Source: Candidatus Gribaldobacteria bacterium
Lineage (GTDB): Bacteria; Patescibacteriota; Minisyncoccia; Minisyncoccales; CG1-02-41-26
Direction of reading: 5' to 3'
NCBI GenBank assembly: GCA_026396775.1
Contig: JAPLWD010000050.1
Coordinates: forward strand, 4,288-13,037
Length of the DNA stretch: 8,750 bases
Shown here: positions 1-6,084 of the stretch, one piece after another
How positions within the stretch are numbered: position 1 is the first letter of the stretch
Layout: every line of letters begins with the position of its first letter
Position numbers and translations under genes: made by a program
Notes under the pieces: model-generated
Database searches by the model: none
The model's input: the letters and a program-made list of their open reading frames with translations, nothing else
What the model was told of the DNA's origin: nothing

Positions 1-492
1 TTTCGAAACAAGGGGGTTCTCAAAAAAGCGAAAAATTTGCTTGACCCCCTCTCGTTCTATGGCCTTAGGCCTAGTAATTTTAAATTTAAACCCACCAGCC
101 AAGTCTCGCCCGACTTCAGCCAATGTTCTAGCCCTAAACTCCAAATACACACCGAGGTTTGTTTCTGAAGTTTCGTCAAAATATAATTCTCTACCATTCT
201 TGTCCAAGGCTCTATATACCCGATTAGTGATAAGAATCATTTTGACCTTATGTACGATGACCTTGGCTTCTACTCTCTTGAAAATTTTCTCAGCCTTAAT
301 CGCAGCCGCCAAGTCTTTATAGTATGGCGACCGATACTGTGCTTCTCCATCGGTTAGGTGATATACAGTTGAATTAGTAACTTCTGACCATTGTTCCTCA
401 TTACTATCTCCTCTTAACAAAATCCATAATGAAGATACGACTACCAGAAAACAAAAAGCCACGATTATTCCGATAACTTTTCTATTACGCAT
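1..492 (-). CDS. Unrecognised membrane-anchored protein, 3' part cut by window edge
   Basis: An uninterrupted minus-strand frame runs from ATG at 492 to base 1 (164 codons) with no stop, so the C-terminus lies outside the window. Residues 1-5 are basic (MRNRK) and residues 6-26 form one hydrophobic helix ending in a tryptophan-containing stretch and an arginine; no lipobox cysteine follows, so a single-pass signal anchor with the rest outside the membrane is likely. The remaining 135 or so residues are mixed alpha/beta and charged, with no motif I recognise. The start is supported by a purine-rich AAGGGAAG at 497-504, 4 nt before the ATG. It lies 63 nt downstream of the lipoprotein gene, in the same direction, with no clear terminator between, so co-transcription is plausible. 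I assign no function. Confidence 0.8.
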   Translation of the reverse strand, partial: MRNRKVIGIIVAFCFLVVVSSLWILLRGDSNEEQWSEVTNSTVYHLTDGEAQYRSPYYKDLAAAIKAEKIFKRVEAKVIVHKVKMILITNRVYRALDKNGRELYFDETSETNLGVYLEFRARTLAEVGRDLAGGFKFKITRPKAIEREGVKQIFRFFENPLVSK

Positions 493-555
493 CTTTCTTC
501 CCTTTCTAAAAAAATAAGAACTAAAAACTCAAAAACCAAAGGTAAGCTGTACAAA

Positions 556-1449
556 TCACCAGTAGGCGGTTTCTAGGGAATAGATTTTCCCCGATTGCGC
601 CCAAAATGTTCCCGTAATGCTGTAGTTGCCCATATTCTGTGCCTCCAGCACCTCGCCTGAAATAGGAGAAACTATTTCTATAACCCTGTCGCCTGCGACG
701 CATAAATAGCGTCCGTCTGGGCTATAAGAAACAGCCTCCTTCTCCTCTATTGTTCGAGTGCTTGTTGACTTGATAGTAAAATCAAGCGACAAGCCATAGT
801 TATAACCTCGGATATTACCCTGATTATCAAGGGTAACAAAATTATAGTCTACGCCCCAATCAGCAAATCTGATCCACGGGGAATTTGAAAATTTTATCCA
901 GCGTCTTTCGGGGATATTTAAGATCCCCATAGCATCTTCAGTCCAGCCTAGTAAATAAATCCCATCTCGACTAAAACTGAACCCTCTAAGTCGCTTCTCT
1001 GAGAAAGTTTTATACACCTTTAGCGCTCCGCCCGCAAGGATATAGAAATCTTTCTCACTCTTGTCGGCCACAATGATTTTATCTACCGGACTTACTTTAA
1101 TAAAAGTGGCTCCCGGCAAGGCGACAGTTGTAATCTTTTCGCCTTTAAGCGAATAGAAACGGAGGGCTTCGTCCTCTCCAAGGATAGCAATCGTATTATT
1201 GTCAACAAACTTAACATCTCTTGCAATCCAGATGCCTATCCTCTGGATTTCCTTATTTCCCATAAGACCTTTTTTAAAAATAACTACTTTATTTTCTGTT
1301 ACTAGGGCATAATGCTTCAAGTTCGGAGCCACGGCTCCACCTTGATAAACATCGCTTCCGCCCAAAACCTCGGTCTTGAACTTATCGCCACACCCAAAGA
1401 AACAAAGACAGAGAGATGCAACTAAAACCAATGAAAAACCTTTTTTCAT
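556..1449 (-). CDS. Predicted lipoprotein with beta-propeller-like repeats
   Basis: 297 residues from ATG 1449. An in-frame GTG/ATG further upstream would add 16 residues, but the start at 1449 gives a proper lipoprotein signal (MKKGFSLVLV, hydrophobic core, FFGC with the lipidated Cys at 20) and has a canonical AAGGAG 9 nt ahead. After the signal the chain is mostly beta-strand, with blade-like units that alternate aromatic and hydrophobic residues and turns such as SRDG (160-163) and SPDGRYL (243-249), as in WD40, TolB-like or YVTN propellers. The function is unknown; surface-exposed binding or envelope scaffolding is a reasonable inference. It follows map after a terminator and precedes another membrane-anchored gene, so the two may form an envelope transcription unit. 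The propeller call rests on motif impression, not on a profile match. Confidence 0.85.
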   Translation of the reverse strand: MKKGFSLVLVASLCLCFFGCGDKFKTEVLGGSDVYQGGAVAPNLKHYALVTENKVVIFKKGLMGNKEIQRIGIWIARDVKFVDNNTIAILGEDEALRFYSLKGEKITTVALPGATFIKVSPVDKIIVADKSEKDFYILAGGALKVYKTFSEKRLRGFSFSRDGIYLLGWTEDAMGILNIPERRWIKFSNSPWIRFADWGVDYNFVTLDNQGNIRGYNYGLSLDFTIKSTSTRTIEEKEAVSYSPDGRYLCVAGDRVIEIVSPISGEVLEAQNMGNYSITGTFWAQSGKIYSLETAYW

Positions 1450-1458
1450 GATACTTTT

Positions 1459-1464
1459 CTCCTT
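1459..1464 (-). promoter_or_regulatory. Ribosome binding site of the lipoprotein gene
   Basis: The minus strand reads AAGGAG, 9 nt before ATG 1449. It decides the start codon of the lipoprotein gene and is the only textbook Shine-Dalgarno sequence I found in the window. Confidence 0.8.
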
Positions 1465-1511
1465 TTTTCGAAAATAAGAACTCCCCAGAAAACACAAAAC
1501 TAAATGAAATA

Positions 1512-1540
1512 ATAAAAAACAGAACCTAAAATTCTGTTTA
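1512..1540 (-). terminator. AT-rich intrinsic terminator after map
   Basis: On the minus strand AAACAGAA (1539-1532) pairs with TTCTGTTT (1524-1517) around a 7-nt loop, and the descending arm runs into six T (1519-1514). It begins 16 nt after the map stop. The stem is perfect but contains only two G-C pairs, so termination may be incomplete. It separates map from the lipoprotein gene. Confidence 0.6.
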
Positions 1541-1555
1541 TACTTTACAACATTA

Positions 1556-2314
1556 TTATTTAATTGTCAATATTTCGGTGCCCTTGTCAGTAATAGCTAG
1601 GGTGTGTTCGTAGTGGGCGGAGTAGGAGCCGTCTGCAGTTTCATAGCCAAAGCCATCACTGGAAGCTTTAAGATGCCAATCGCCCCTCGTAATCATTGGC
1701 TCAATGCAAAACACCATACCTACTTCTATTTTAGGCCCCTTATGCCTTGATCCATAGTTAGGAATCTTGGGCTCTTCGTGTAAATTATGACCTATGCCAT
1801 GTCCGCACAATTCTCTTACCACACCAAAGCCCTGATACTCCACAAATCTTTGAATAGCATTGCCAATATCACTAAAAGTATTGCCAACTTTAGCGTTAGC
1901 TATGCCAATTTTTAAAGCTTTTTTAGCTGTATGAATCATTCGATTATTTTCTGAATCAATTGGAGCTAGCCCAACTGTAATAGCCATATCAGTAAAAAAC
2001 CCTTGATACTGAATACCCATATCAATTGAAATTAAATCACCTGCCTTTAAAATATAATCCGAAGGCACCGAGTGCACGATTACATTATTCACCGACAAAC
2101 AAGAAACAGCTGGGTAACCCTCATGATCTTTAAAAGCCGCTTTGACTTGATATTTTTTAATCAATTTTTCGGCAAGGTCATCAATTGATTGAGTAGTAAC
2201 CCCAATTTTGGTGGCCTCTTTTAACTGATCCATAATACCAGCCAAAATCCGCCCACCCTCTTTCATAATGGCAATTTCTTCAGTTGTTTTAAAAGTAATA
2301 TTTTCCCAAGCCAT
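1556..2314 (-). CDS. map: Methionine aminopeptidase, type I
   Basis: Removes the initiator Met from new proteins in the cytosol using a two-metal centre. The 252-residue product has the full pita-bread set: substrate His81 (VHSVPSD), metal ligands Asp98 (SIDMG), Asp109 (TDMA), His172 (CGHGIGHNLHEEP), Glu205 (CIEPM) and Glu236 (YEHTLA). Length is that of a type Ia enzyme without an N-terminal extension. I chose ATG 2314 (MAWENITFKT) over a frame-compatible start at 2368, because the extra 18 residues do not resemble the family and are encoded by an inverted-repeat arm. There is no visible Shine-Dalgarno. adk-map order is typical of spc operons, but here a terminator and a foldback lie between them, and infA does not follow. 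Function is confident; the start is moderately so. Confidence 0.96.
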   Translation of the reverse strand: MAWENITFKTTEEIAIMKEGGRILAGIMDQLKEATKIGVTTQSIDDLAEKLIKKYQVKAAFKDHEGYPAVSCLSVNNVIVHSVPSDYILKAGDLISIDMGIQYQGFFTDMAITVGLAPIDSENNRMIHTAKKALKIGIANAKVGNTFSDIGNAIQRFVEYQGFGVVRELCGHGIGHNLHEEPKIPNYGSRHKGPKIEVGMVFCIEPMITRGDWHLKASSDGFGYETADGSYSAHYEHTLAITDKGTEILTIK

Positions 2315-2328
2315 AGTCGTGAATTTTA

Positions 2329-2496
2329 AATTACGAAATGAGGCGAGGAAAGTTATTTTTGTGAACATTCGACCCCTGTTGGCATGGTCCCCGAGTACTC
2401 GAGGGGCAACAGGGGGAGAGTTTAGCCTAAAAGCCCGCTGGGGCTTTTAGGCGGTTCACCAAAATAACTTACCGAGCCGTCTTGCCTTTCGTAATT
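2329..2496. repeat. Nested foldback (imperfect inverted repeat) between adk and map
   Basis: Outer arms: aattacgaaa (2329-2338) pairs with tttcgtaatt (2487-2496), aagttatttt (2350-2359) with aaaataactt (2461-2470), and gtgaac (2361-2366) with gttcac (2454-2459). Inside sit two independent hairpins: cccctgttg (2373-2381) with caacagggg (2407-2415), and a perfect 12-bp stem 2425-2436/2441-2452 with loop gctg. The GC-rich interior contrasts with the flanks. It fills most of the gap between the adk terminator and the map start and carries no credible gene. It could be a small non-autonomous element or a structured 5' leader of map. Confidence 0.75.
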
Positions 2497-2514
2497 TTCA
2501 ATTATTGATAATCT

Positions 2515-2538
2515 AAAAAAGGAGCTAGGCTCCCTTTT
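2515..2538 (-). terminator. Intrinsic terminator after adk
   Basis: On the minus strand, stem GGAGC (2533-2529), loop CTA and GCTCC (2525-2521) are followed by six T (2520-2515), with A-rich bases on the rising side that extend the stem. It begins 3 nt after the adk stop and probably ends the main spc-operon transcript, leaving map to its own promoter or to read-through. Confidence 0.75.
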
Positions 2539-2541
2539 GCT

Positions 2542-3246
2542 TTAACTCAAACTTTTAATTATTCTTTCAAAAACTTTAGCCACCGAGCCCTCGCCATTTA
2601 CCTTTGAAACTTTATACCCATTCTCTTCGCAGTATTTTAAAATCGGCATCGTTCTTTCTTCAAATTGAGTTAAGCGAATTTTAATTGTTTCAGGATCATC
2701 CAAACCTTTTCTTTTCACTAAATCCGAGCCATCAAAAGCACACTTGGTTAAATCTTTAGTTTCCTCGTTATATAGAATAGGATGTCGCATCAAATCACAA
2801 ATTCGGCGATTAGAATTACGAAAAATAGTTTCTTGGGCTGAAATATCCAAGAAAACTATTTTAATATTGCCAGCCCCATACAAGCCCGCTAAAAAAGGCA
2901 TTATTTCTTGGGCCTCATGCAGGGTTCTGGGCGAACCTGACAAAAGCAAATTTTCTCCTTTTTGGTGCAAGCCTTTAATTTTTTCTTGCACTAAATAGCT
3001 CACAAACGGTGGGCTACATAAAATTCCATCTAGCCATAACTGATGCTCATCTTTAATAAAAAACTTTTGGCTATTAACTTCTACAAATTCGTCATCAGTG
3101 GCCTCTTTAAATTTTCCTTCTAAAATTTTGCTAGTTTCAAAATAATAAAGCCCAAGCTTTTCAGCTAAAAGCATTCCTTGGGTACCCTTACCCGACCCCG
3201 GAGGGCCAATTAAAGCCACAACTAATTTTGGTTTATTTTCTACCAT
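2542..3246 (-). CDS. adk: Adenylate kinase
   Basis: Interconverts ATP + AMP and 2 ADP in the cytosol. The 234-residue chain has the P-loop GPPGSGKGTQ (14-23), the AMP-site SGSPRT (103-108), arginines of the LID hinge (143, 147-148), and the C-terminal DDPETIKIRL (183-192) with Arg191. Deviations: the usual GFPR is GSPR, and the usual STGDLLR-type AMP motif is ETSKILEG (37-44). The LID (about 143-180) holds Cys150, His155, Cys169 and Asp172, a C-x4-H...C-x2-D pattern that resembles a zinc-binding LID. An extra segment at about 45-70 is also present. These traits could mark a divergent adenylate kinase or a related nucleoside-monophosphate kinase; position after secY favours Adk. ATG 3246 has no Shine-Dalgarno; a small palindrome and a large foldback lie just upstream. 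Confidence 0.92.
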   Translation of the reverse strand: MVENKPKLVVALIGPPGSGKGTQGMLLAEKLGLYYFETSKILEGKFKEATDDEFVEVNSQKFFIKDEHQLWLDGILCSPPFVSYLVQEKIKGLHQKGENLLLSGSPRTLHEAQEIMPFLAGLYGAGNIKIVFLDISAQETIFRNSNRRICDLMRHPILYNEETKDLTKCAFDGSDLVKRKGLDDPETIKIRLTQFEERTMPILKYCEENGYKVSKVNGEGSVAKVFERIIKSLS

Positions 3247-3262
3247 AATTTCTAAATAAGAA

Positions 3263-3442
3263 ATTCTAGGTGATTTAATTTTTAATTAGCATACGGAGCG
3301 AGTTTAGAAAATTAAGGAGCGAAATGAAGAAAAATAGTGGTAGGCCTTTGCGGCCGGGCACCACGCTATTTTTCCGAAATTTCGCGACTATAATTTTCAA
3401 ACTCGCAAAGTTCAGCGAATTAAAAATTAAATCACCTAGAAT
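3263..3442. repeat. 180-nt foldback with perfect 25-nt arms across the secY-adk junction
   Basis: Bases 3263-3287 are the exact reverse complement of 3418-3442. Inside, gcgagttt (3298-3305) pairs with 3399-3406, gaaaatta (3307-3314) with 3391-3398, gcgaaat (3319-3325) with 3379-3385, gaaaaatag (3329-3337) with 3366-3374, tggt (3338-3341) with 3360-3363, and ggcc (3343-3346) with 3352-3355 around a 5-nt tip. The whole span thus folds into one long hairpin with small bulges. One arm contains the last codon and stop of secY; the other ends 16 nt before the adk ATG. A second short palindrome, aatttct (3247-3253)/agaaatt (3259-3265), overlaps its edge. Confidence 0.9.
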
Positions 3443-4740
3443 CGATCATACTCCCTCATTTCCATTTGAGCTTTAAGTTGACGCCAAGTTTCTAAAACCA
3501 CACTCACCACAATTAAAAGAGAAGTACCCCCAATTAAAAACCGCAGTTCTTTAATATCCGGAGTAAAATATTGAATAATAGAAGGCATCACAGCAATTAA
3601 GCCTAAAGAAGATGCTCCTAAGAACAAAGTTCTATACAGAATTTTTTGTAAAAATTCAGCCGTAGATCTGCCTGGCCGAATTCCAGGCACAAACCCACCC
3701 ATTTTTTGTAAGTTTTCAGAGATAGATTTTGGATCAAAAGTAACAGCTGTATAAAAATAAGTAAAAAGAAATACCAAAATAAAATACATTATTCCATAAG
3801 ACCAGCCTCCAGGTTGCAAAAAGCTATTTACTGCCCCTGCCACCCCTGCAATAATCTGGTTACCACCCCTAGATAAAAAGTTAGCAATAAAAGCGGGAAA
3901 CATTAAAATACTTAAAGCAAAAATAATCGGAATAACTCCAGCTGGATTGATGTTAATAGGCAAATAAGTGGAAGCTCCCCCATAAACCCGATTACCCTTT
4001 ACTCTTTTAGCATAAGACACAGGGATGTTGCGTTTGGCTTCGGTAATAAAAACTACTCCTGCGATTATAATTAAAGCCATCACTAAAAACCCTACTAACT
4101 CTAATAAAAAGCCTGAACCTCCAGCCTGAAATTTACCAATCAACTGGTAAATTTCTACAGGAGTTCTATCCACAATGCCAGCAAAAATCAGTAAAGACAC
4201 ACCATTGCCAATCCCCTTTTCGGTGATAAGCTCGCCTAGCCACATTAAAAATAAAGCTCCTACCACAATCGTTAAAATAGCTGTACCAAGTTCCAAAGGC
4301 GTTAAAGCCCCAATTACAGGGTTAGAGCCACTTCTAAACAAAGCAATCATCGCATACCCCTGCAAAGCAGCTAACGGCACGGTTAGCATCCGCCCATACT
4401 GGTTAAATTTTGCCTTTCCTGCCTCCCCTTCTTCTTTCTGCATCTTCTCCAACTTTGGGAAAATCATCGTTAAAAGCTGGATGATGATCACCCCTGTAAT
4501 ATAAGGACCAAGCCCCAACATCACAATTGACATACTACTTAAAGTGCCACCCACAAACAAGTTCATTAAGCCCAAATACTGATTTGTTTCAATAAATCGT
4601 TTTAAGTTATCTACATCAACGCCCAAAACAGGAATGTTGGCGGCCAAACGAAAAACTACAAAAACTCCCAAAACAAACAAAATCTTGTTTCTTAATTGCT
4701 TATCTTTGAAAACAAACAAAAGTTTTTGATGCCAAACCAT
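3436..4740 (-). CDS. secY: Protein translocase subunit SecY
   Basis: Forms the protein-conducting channel in the cytoplasmic membrane, with SecE and SecG. The 434-residue protein has about ten hydrophobic helices, starting at 19-39, and the family's landmarks: plug region after helix 1, GLGPYI (76-81) in helix 2, ITEKGIGNG (172-180), the cytoplasmic loop EAKRNIPVSYAKR (234-246), YLPININPAGVIP (259-271), and FDPKSISENLQKMGGFVPG (335-353) with IRPG following. Length is normal. It starts at ATG 4740, 12 nt after the rplO stop, without a visible Shine-Dalgarno, so coupling to rplO is likely. Its last codon (Phe434) and stop lie inside the arm of a large foldback; the C-terminal tail REYDRF is nevertheless family-like, so I do not think it is truncated. 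Confidence 0.98.
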   Translation of the reverse strand: MVWHQKLLFVFKDKQLRNKILFVLGVFVVFRLAANIPVLGVDVDNLKRFIETNQYLGLMNLFVGGTLSSMSIVMLGLGPYITGVIIIQLLTMIFPKLEKMQKEEGEAGKAKFNQYGRMLTVPLAALQGYAMIALFRSGSNPVIGALTPLELGTAILTIVVGALFLMWLGELITEKGIGNGVSLLIFAGIVDRTPVEIYQLIGKFQAGGSGFLLELVGFLVMALIIIAGVVFITEAKRNIPVSYAKRVKGNRVYGGASTYLPININPAGVIPIIFALSILMFPAFIANFLSRGGNQIIAGVAGAVNSFLQPGGWSYGIMYFILVFLFTYFYTAVTFDPKSISENLQKMGGFVPGIRPGRSTAEFLQKILYRTLFLGASSLGLIAVMPSIIQYFTPDIKELRFLIGGTSLLIVVSVVLETWRQLKAQMEMREYDRF

Positions 4741-4752
4741 AGAGTTAAGTAA

Positions 4753-5199
4753 CTATTTTTTTAATTTAATAACAACCTTACCTCCTGCTGTCTCTAGTAA
4801 AGACTTAGCTCCAACTGAAACCTTGCAACCCTCTATTGTTAATTTTTTAGTAATTTTTCCTTTAGCCAAAATCTTAACTACCGCAATCTTGCCATTAAAG
4901 CATCGAATCACTTTATTTTTAAATAAAGAAGCTGGATTAACTAAAGCTCCATTTTCAAAAGTTTTTTCTAATTGTTCCAAGGTAACTGCAGCTGTAAAGC
5001 TAGGTTTTAAAATCTGGCGATACCCCTTCAACTTATGGAACCTTTTAATATCTTCTCTCATTGAAGGTTGCATTTTTCGGCCGGCTCTAGATTTTTGCCC
5101 CTTAACCCCTCTACCCGAAAAGGTTCCGTGCTTGCCACCTCGGCCTCGGCGTTTAGACTTTGCATTTTTATTGTCTGGTTGTATTTCGTGTAACTGCAT
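4753..5199 (-). CDS. rplO: 50S ribosomal protein L15
   Basis: Late-assembly protein of the large subunit that binds 23S rRNA through a basic, glycine-rich N-terminal arm. The 148-residue product has that arm at about 15-45 (KRRGRGGKHGTFSGRGVKGQ, then RAGRK), then FHKLKGY (54-60) and a globular C-terminal half ending in a Gly-rich beta region (GGKVVIKLKK). Length is normal. ATG 5199 lies 2 nt after the rpsE stop, so translation is probably coupled to rpsE. The L30 gene expected between the two is missing. Confidence 0.97.
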   Translation of the reverse strand: MQLHEIQPDNKNAKSKRRGRGGKHGTFSGRGVKGQKSRAGRKMQPSMREDIKRFHKLKGYRQILKPSFTAAVTLEQLEKTFENGALVNPASLFKNKVIRCFNGKIAVVKILAKGKITKKLTIEGCKVSVGAKSLLETAGGKVVIKLKK

Positions 5200-5201
5200 A
5201 T

Positions 5202-5735
5202 TTAATCTTTAATCTCTTTTTTAGAAATATCTGTAACTACATTTCTATTCTTGAGTTTCTTTAAAGCCGAAATAGTTGCTTGGGCGATATTAAGCTTGTT
5301 GCGTGATCGAGACATCAATTTAGAAGAAATATCTTTAATTCCTGCCAAATGACAAATCACTCGCACCACTCCTCCCGCCACCAAACCTCTACCCTTGCCT
5401 TGTGGCCTCAATAAAACTCTAGCTGGGCCAAACTTAGCTTCAGTTTCATGCGGGATAGTTTCCCCAATTGAAGGAATTTCTAAAATATTCTTTTTAGCTG
5501 CCCGGGTGGCTTTCTCCACGGCCTGCGAAACATCCCTGCCCTTAGCCACTCCAACACCCACACGGTTGCGCTTATCACCAACCACAATTACAGCCCTAAA
5601 TCTCATAGTCTTTCCACCTCCTGTTACTTTAGTAACCCTAGCCAAATCTAAAAGCTTAGACTCAAATTCTTCCTTGGGCTTACCCTGTTGTTGTTCCCTT
5701 TGGTTTCTTTGATATTTTGGTGCTTGTCTGTCCAT
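5202..5735 (-). CDS. rpsE: 30S ribosomal protein S5
   Basis: Small-subunit protein involved in decoding fidelity and mRNA entry. 177 residues: a polar Q/K/R-rich N-terminal extension (1-25), the double-stranded-RNA-binding fold (about 26-90: LLDLARVTKVTGGGKTMRF, then VGVGVAKGRDVSQAV at 59-73), and the C-terminal domain with LRPQGKGRGLVAGGVVR (109-125) and LAGIKDISSKLMSRSRN (130-146). The family's usual G-T-G-I-I-A-G-G turn appears as GKGRGLVAGG. ATG 5735 lies 12 nt after the rplR stop and has no Shine-Dalgarno. Confidence 0.97.
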   Translation of the reverse strand: MDRQAPKYQRNQREQQQGKPKEEFESKLLDLARVTKVTGGGKTMRFRAVIVVGDKRNRVGVGVAKGRDVSQAVEKATRAAKKNILEIPSIGETIPHETEAKFGPARVLLRPQGKGRGLVAGGVVRVICHLAGIKDISSKLMSRSRNKLNIAQATISALKKLKNRNVVTDISKKEIKD

Positions 5736-5747
5736 AATTTAATGAAT

Positions 5748-5948
5748 TTAGAATTTAAGCCCGCCTTCTCTGGCTCCTTGGGCTAAAGCTTTAACTTGAC
5801 CATGATATTTATAACCACCTCTATCAAAAACAACTTGGGTAAGTTTGTGCTCTTGGGCTTTTTTAGCAATTAATTGACCAACTTCATAAGCTAAAAATAC
5901 TCCTGCTGTCATAGTTTCTTTTTCTTTTTTAACAGTTGCCGTCATCAA
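5748..5948 (-). CDS. rplR: 50S ribosomal protein L18, C-terminal part in a separate frame
   Basis: This frame encodes the C-terminal two thirds of L18: [13 protein letters not shown], then [20 protein letters not shown] and the family ending AREGGLKF. It opens just after an in-frame TGA (5951-5949), with possible starts TTG 5948 or ATG 5945 (65 residues from the ATG). The N-terminal part lies upstream in another frame, and the two overlap at 5929-5945. If expressed alone it would lack the basic N-terminal 5S rRNA-contacting segment. L18 is an essential-type central-protuberance protein, so either the true gene is one frame and a base is wrong here, or this is reinitiated as a separate chain. 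Identity is sure; the real start and integrity are not. Confidence 0.85.
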   Translation of the reverse strand: MMTATVKKEKETMTAGVFLAYEVGQLIAKKAQEHKLTQVVFDRGGYKYHGQVKALAQGAREGGLKF

Positions 5949-6072
5949 TCAATTGAGCGTAAATATATTGATTAGACTTAGCAACACAAAGACGTGGTAC
6001 TTGGCTCGTGCCAATCACTTTAGCTGTGACTCTTTTATGTCTTCTGATTCTTTTAATCTGTTTAGCTAACAT
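5929..6072 (-). CDS. rplR: 50S ribosomal protein L18, N-terminal part, ends early
   Basis: From ATG 6072 this frame gives 47 residues. [19 protein letters not shown] is the arginine/lysine-rich 5S rRNA-binding start of L18, then [20 protein letters not shown] and LIDD, matching the family's [17 protein letters not shown] pattern. The frame then reads GNC and stops at TAA (5931-5929). The continuation of L18 is found in the frame one base forward. An AG-rich AGAAAAAG stretch precedes the ATG, which lies 12 nt after the rplF stop. The joined protein would be about 107 residues, somewhat short for L18 (about 110-122), with the strand that normally follows IDD (a G-K-T-L-type segment) missing. 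It is listed separately because the sequence as given cannot produce one chain without a frame change. Confidence 0.85.
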   Translation of the reverse strand: MLAKQIKRIRRHKRVTAKVIGTSQVPRLCVAKSNQYIYAQLIDDGNC

Positions 6073-6084
6073 AATCTTTTTCTA

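Noticed and set aside
41..322. Plus-strand 93-codon frame near the left edge.
   Set aside because: The opposite strand is open over the full 492 nt with a start, a ribosome site and a membrane anchor; the plus frame is its shadow.
1450..1497. Extended start of the lipoprotein gene at 1497.
   Set aside because: It would place 16 polar residues ahead of the signal peptide, whereas ATG 1449 has a canonical Shine-Dalgarno and an intact lipoprotein signal.
2268..2450. Plus-strand frame of 60 codons over the map start and the foldback.
   Set aside because: Antisense to map and made largely of inverted-repeat arms; no family resemblance.
2371..2460. tRNA-like look of the GC-rich interior (ggttca near hairpins).
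   Set aside because: No acceptor stem, no D or anticodon arm in the right order; the bases are explained by the nested inverted repeats.
5925..5950. Programmed +1 frameshift in rplR as in prfB.
   Set aside because: TGT before TAA gives poor re-pairing after a +1 slip, no upstream Shine-Dalgarno-like stimulator is present, and residues are missing at the junction.
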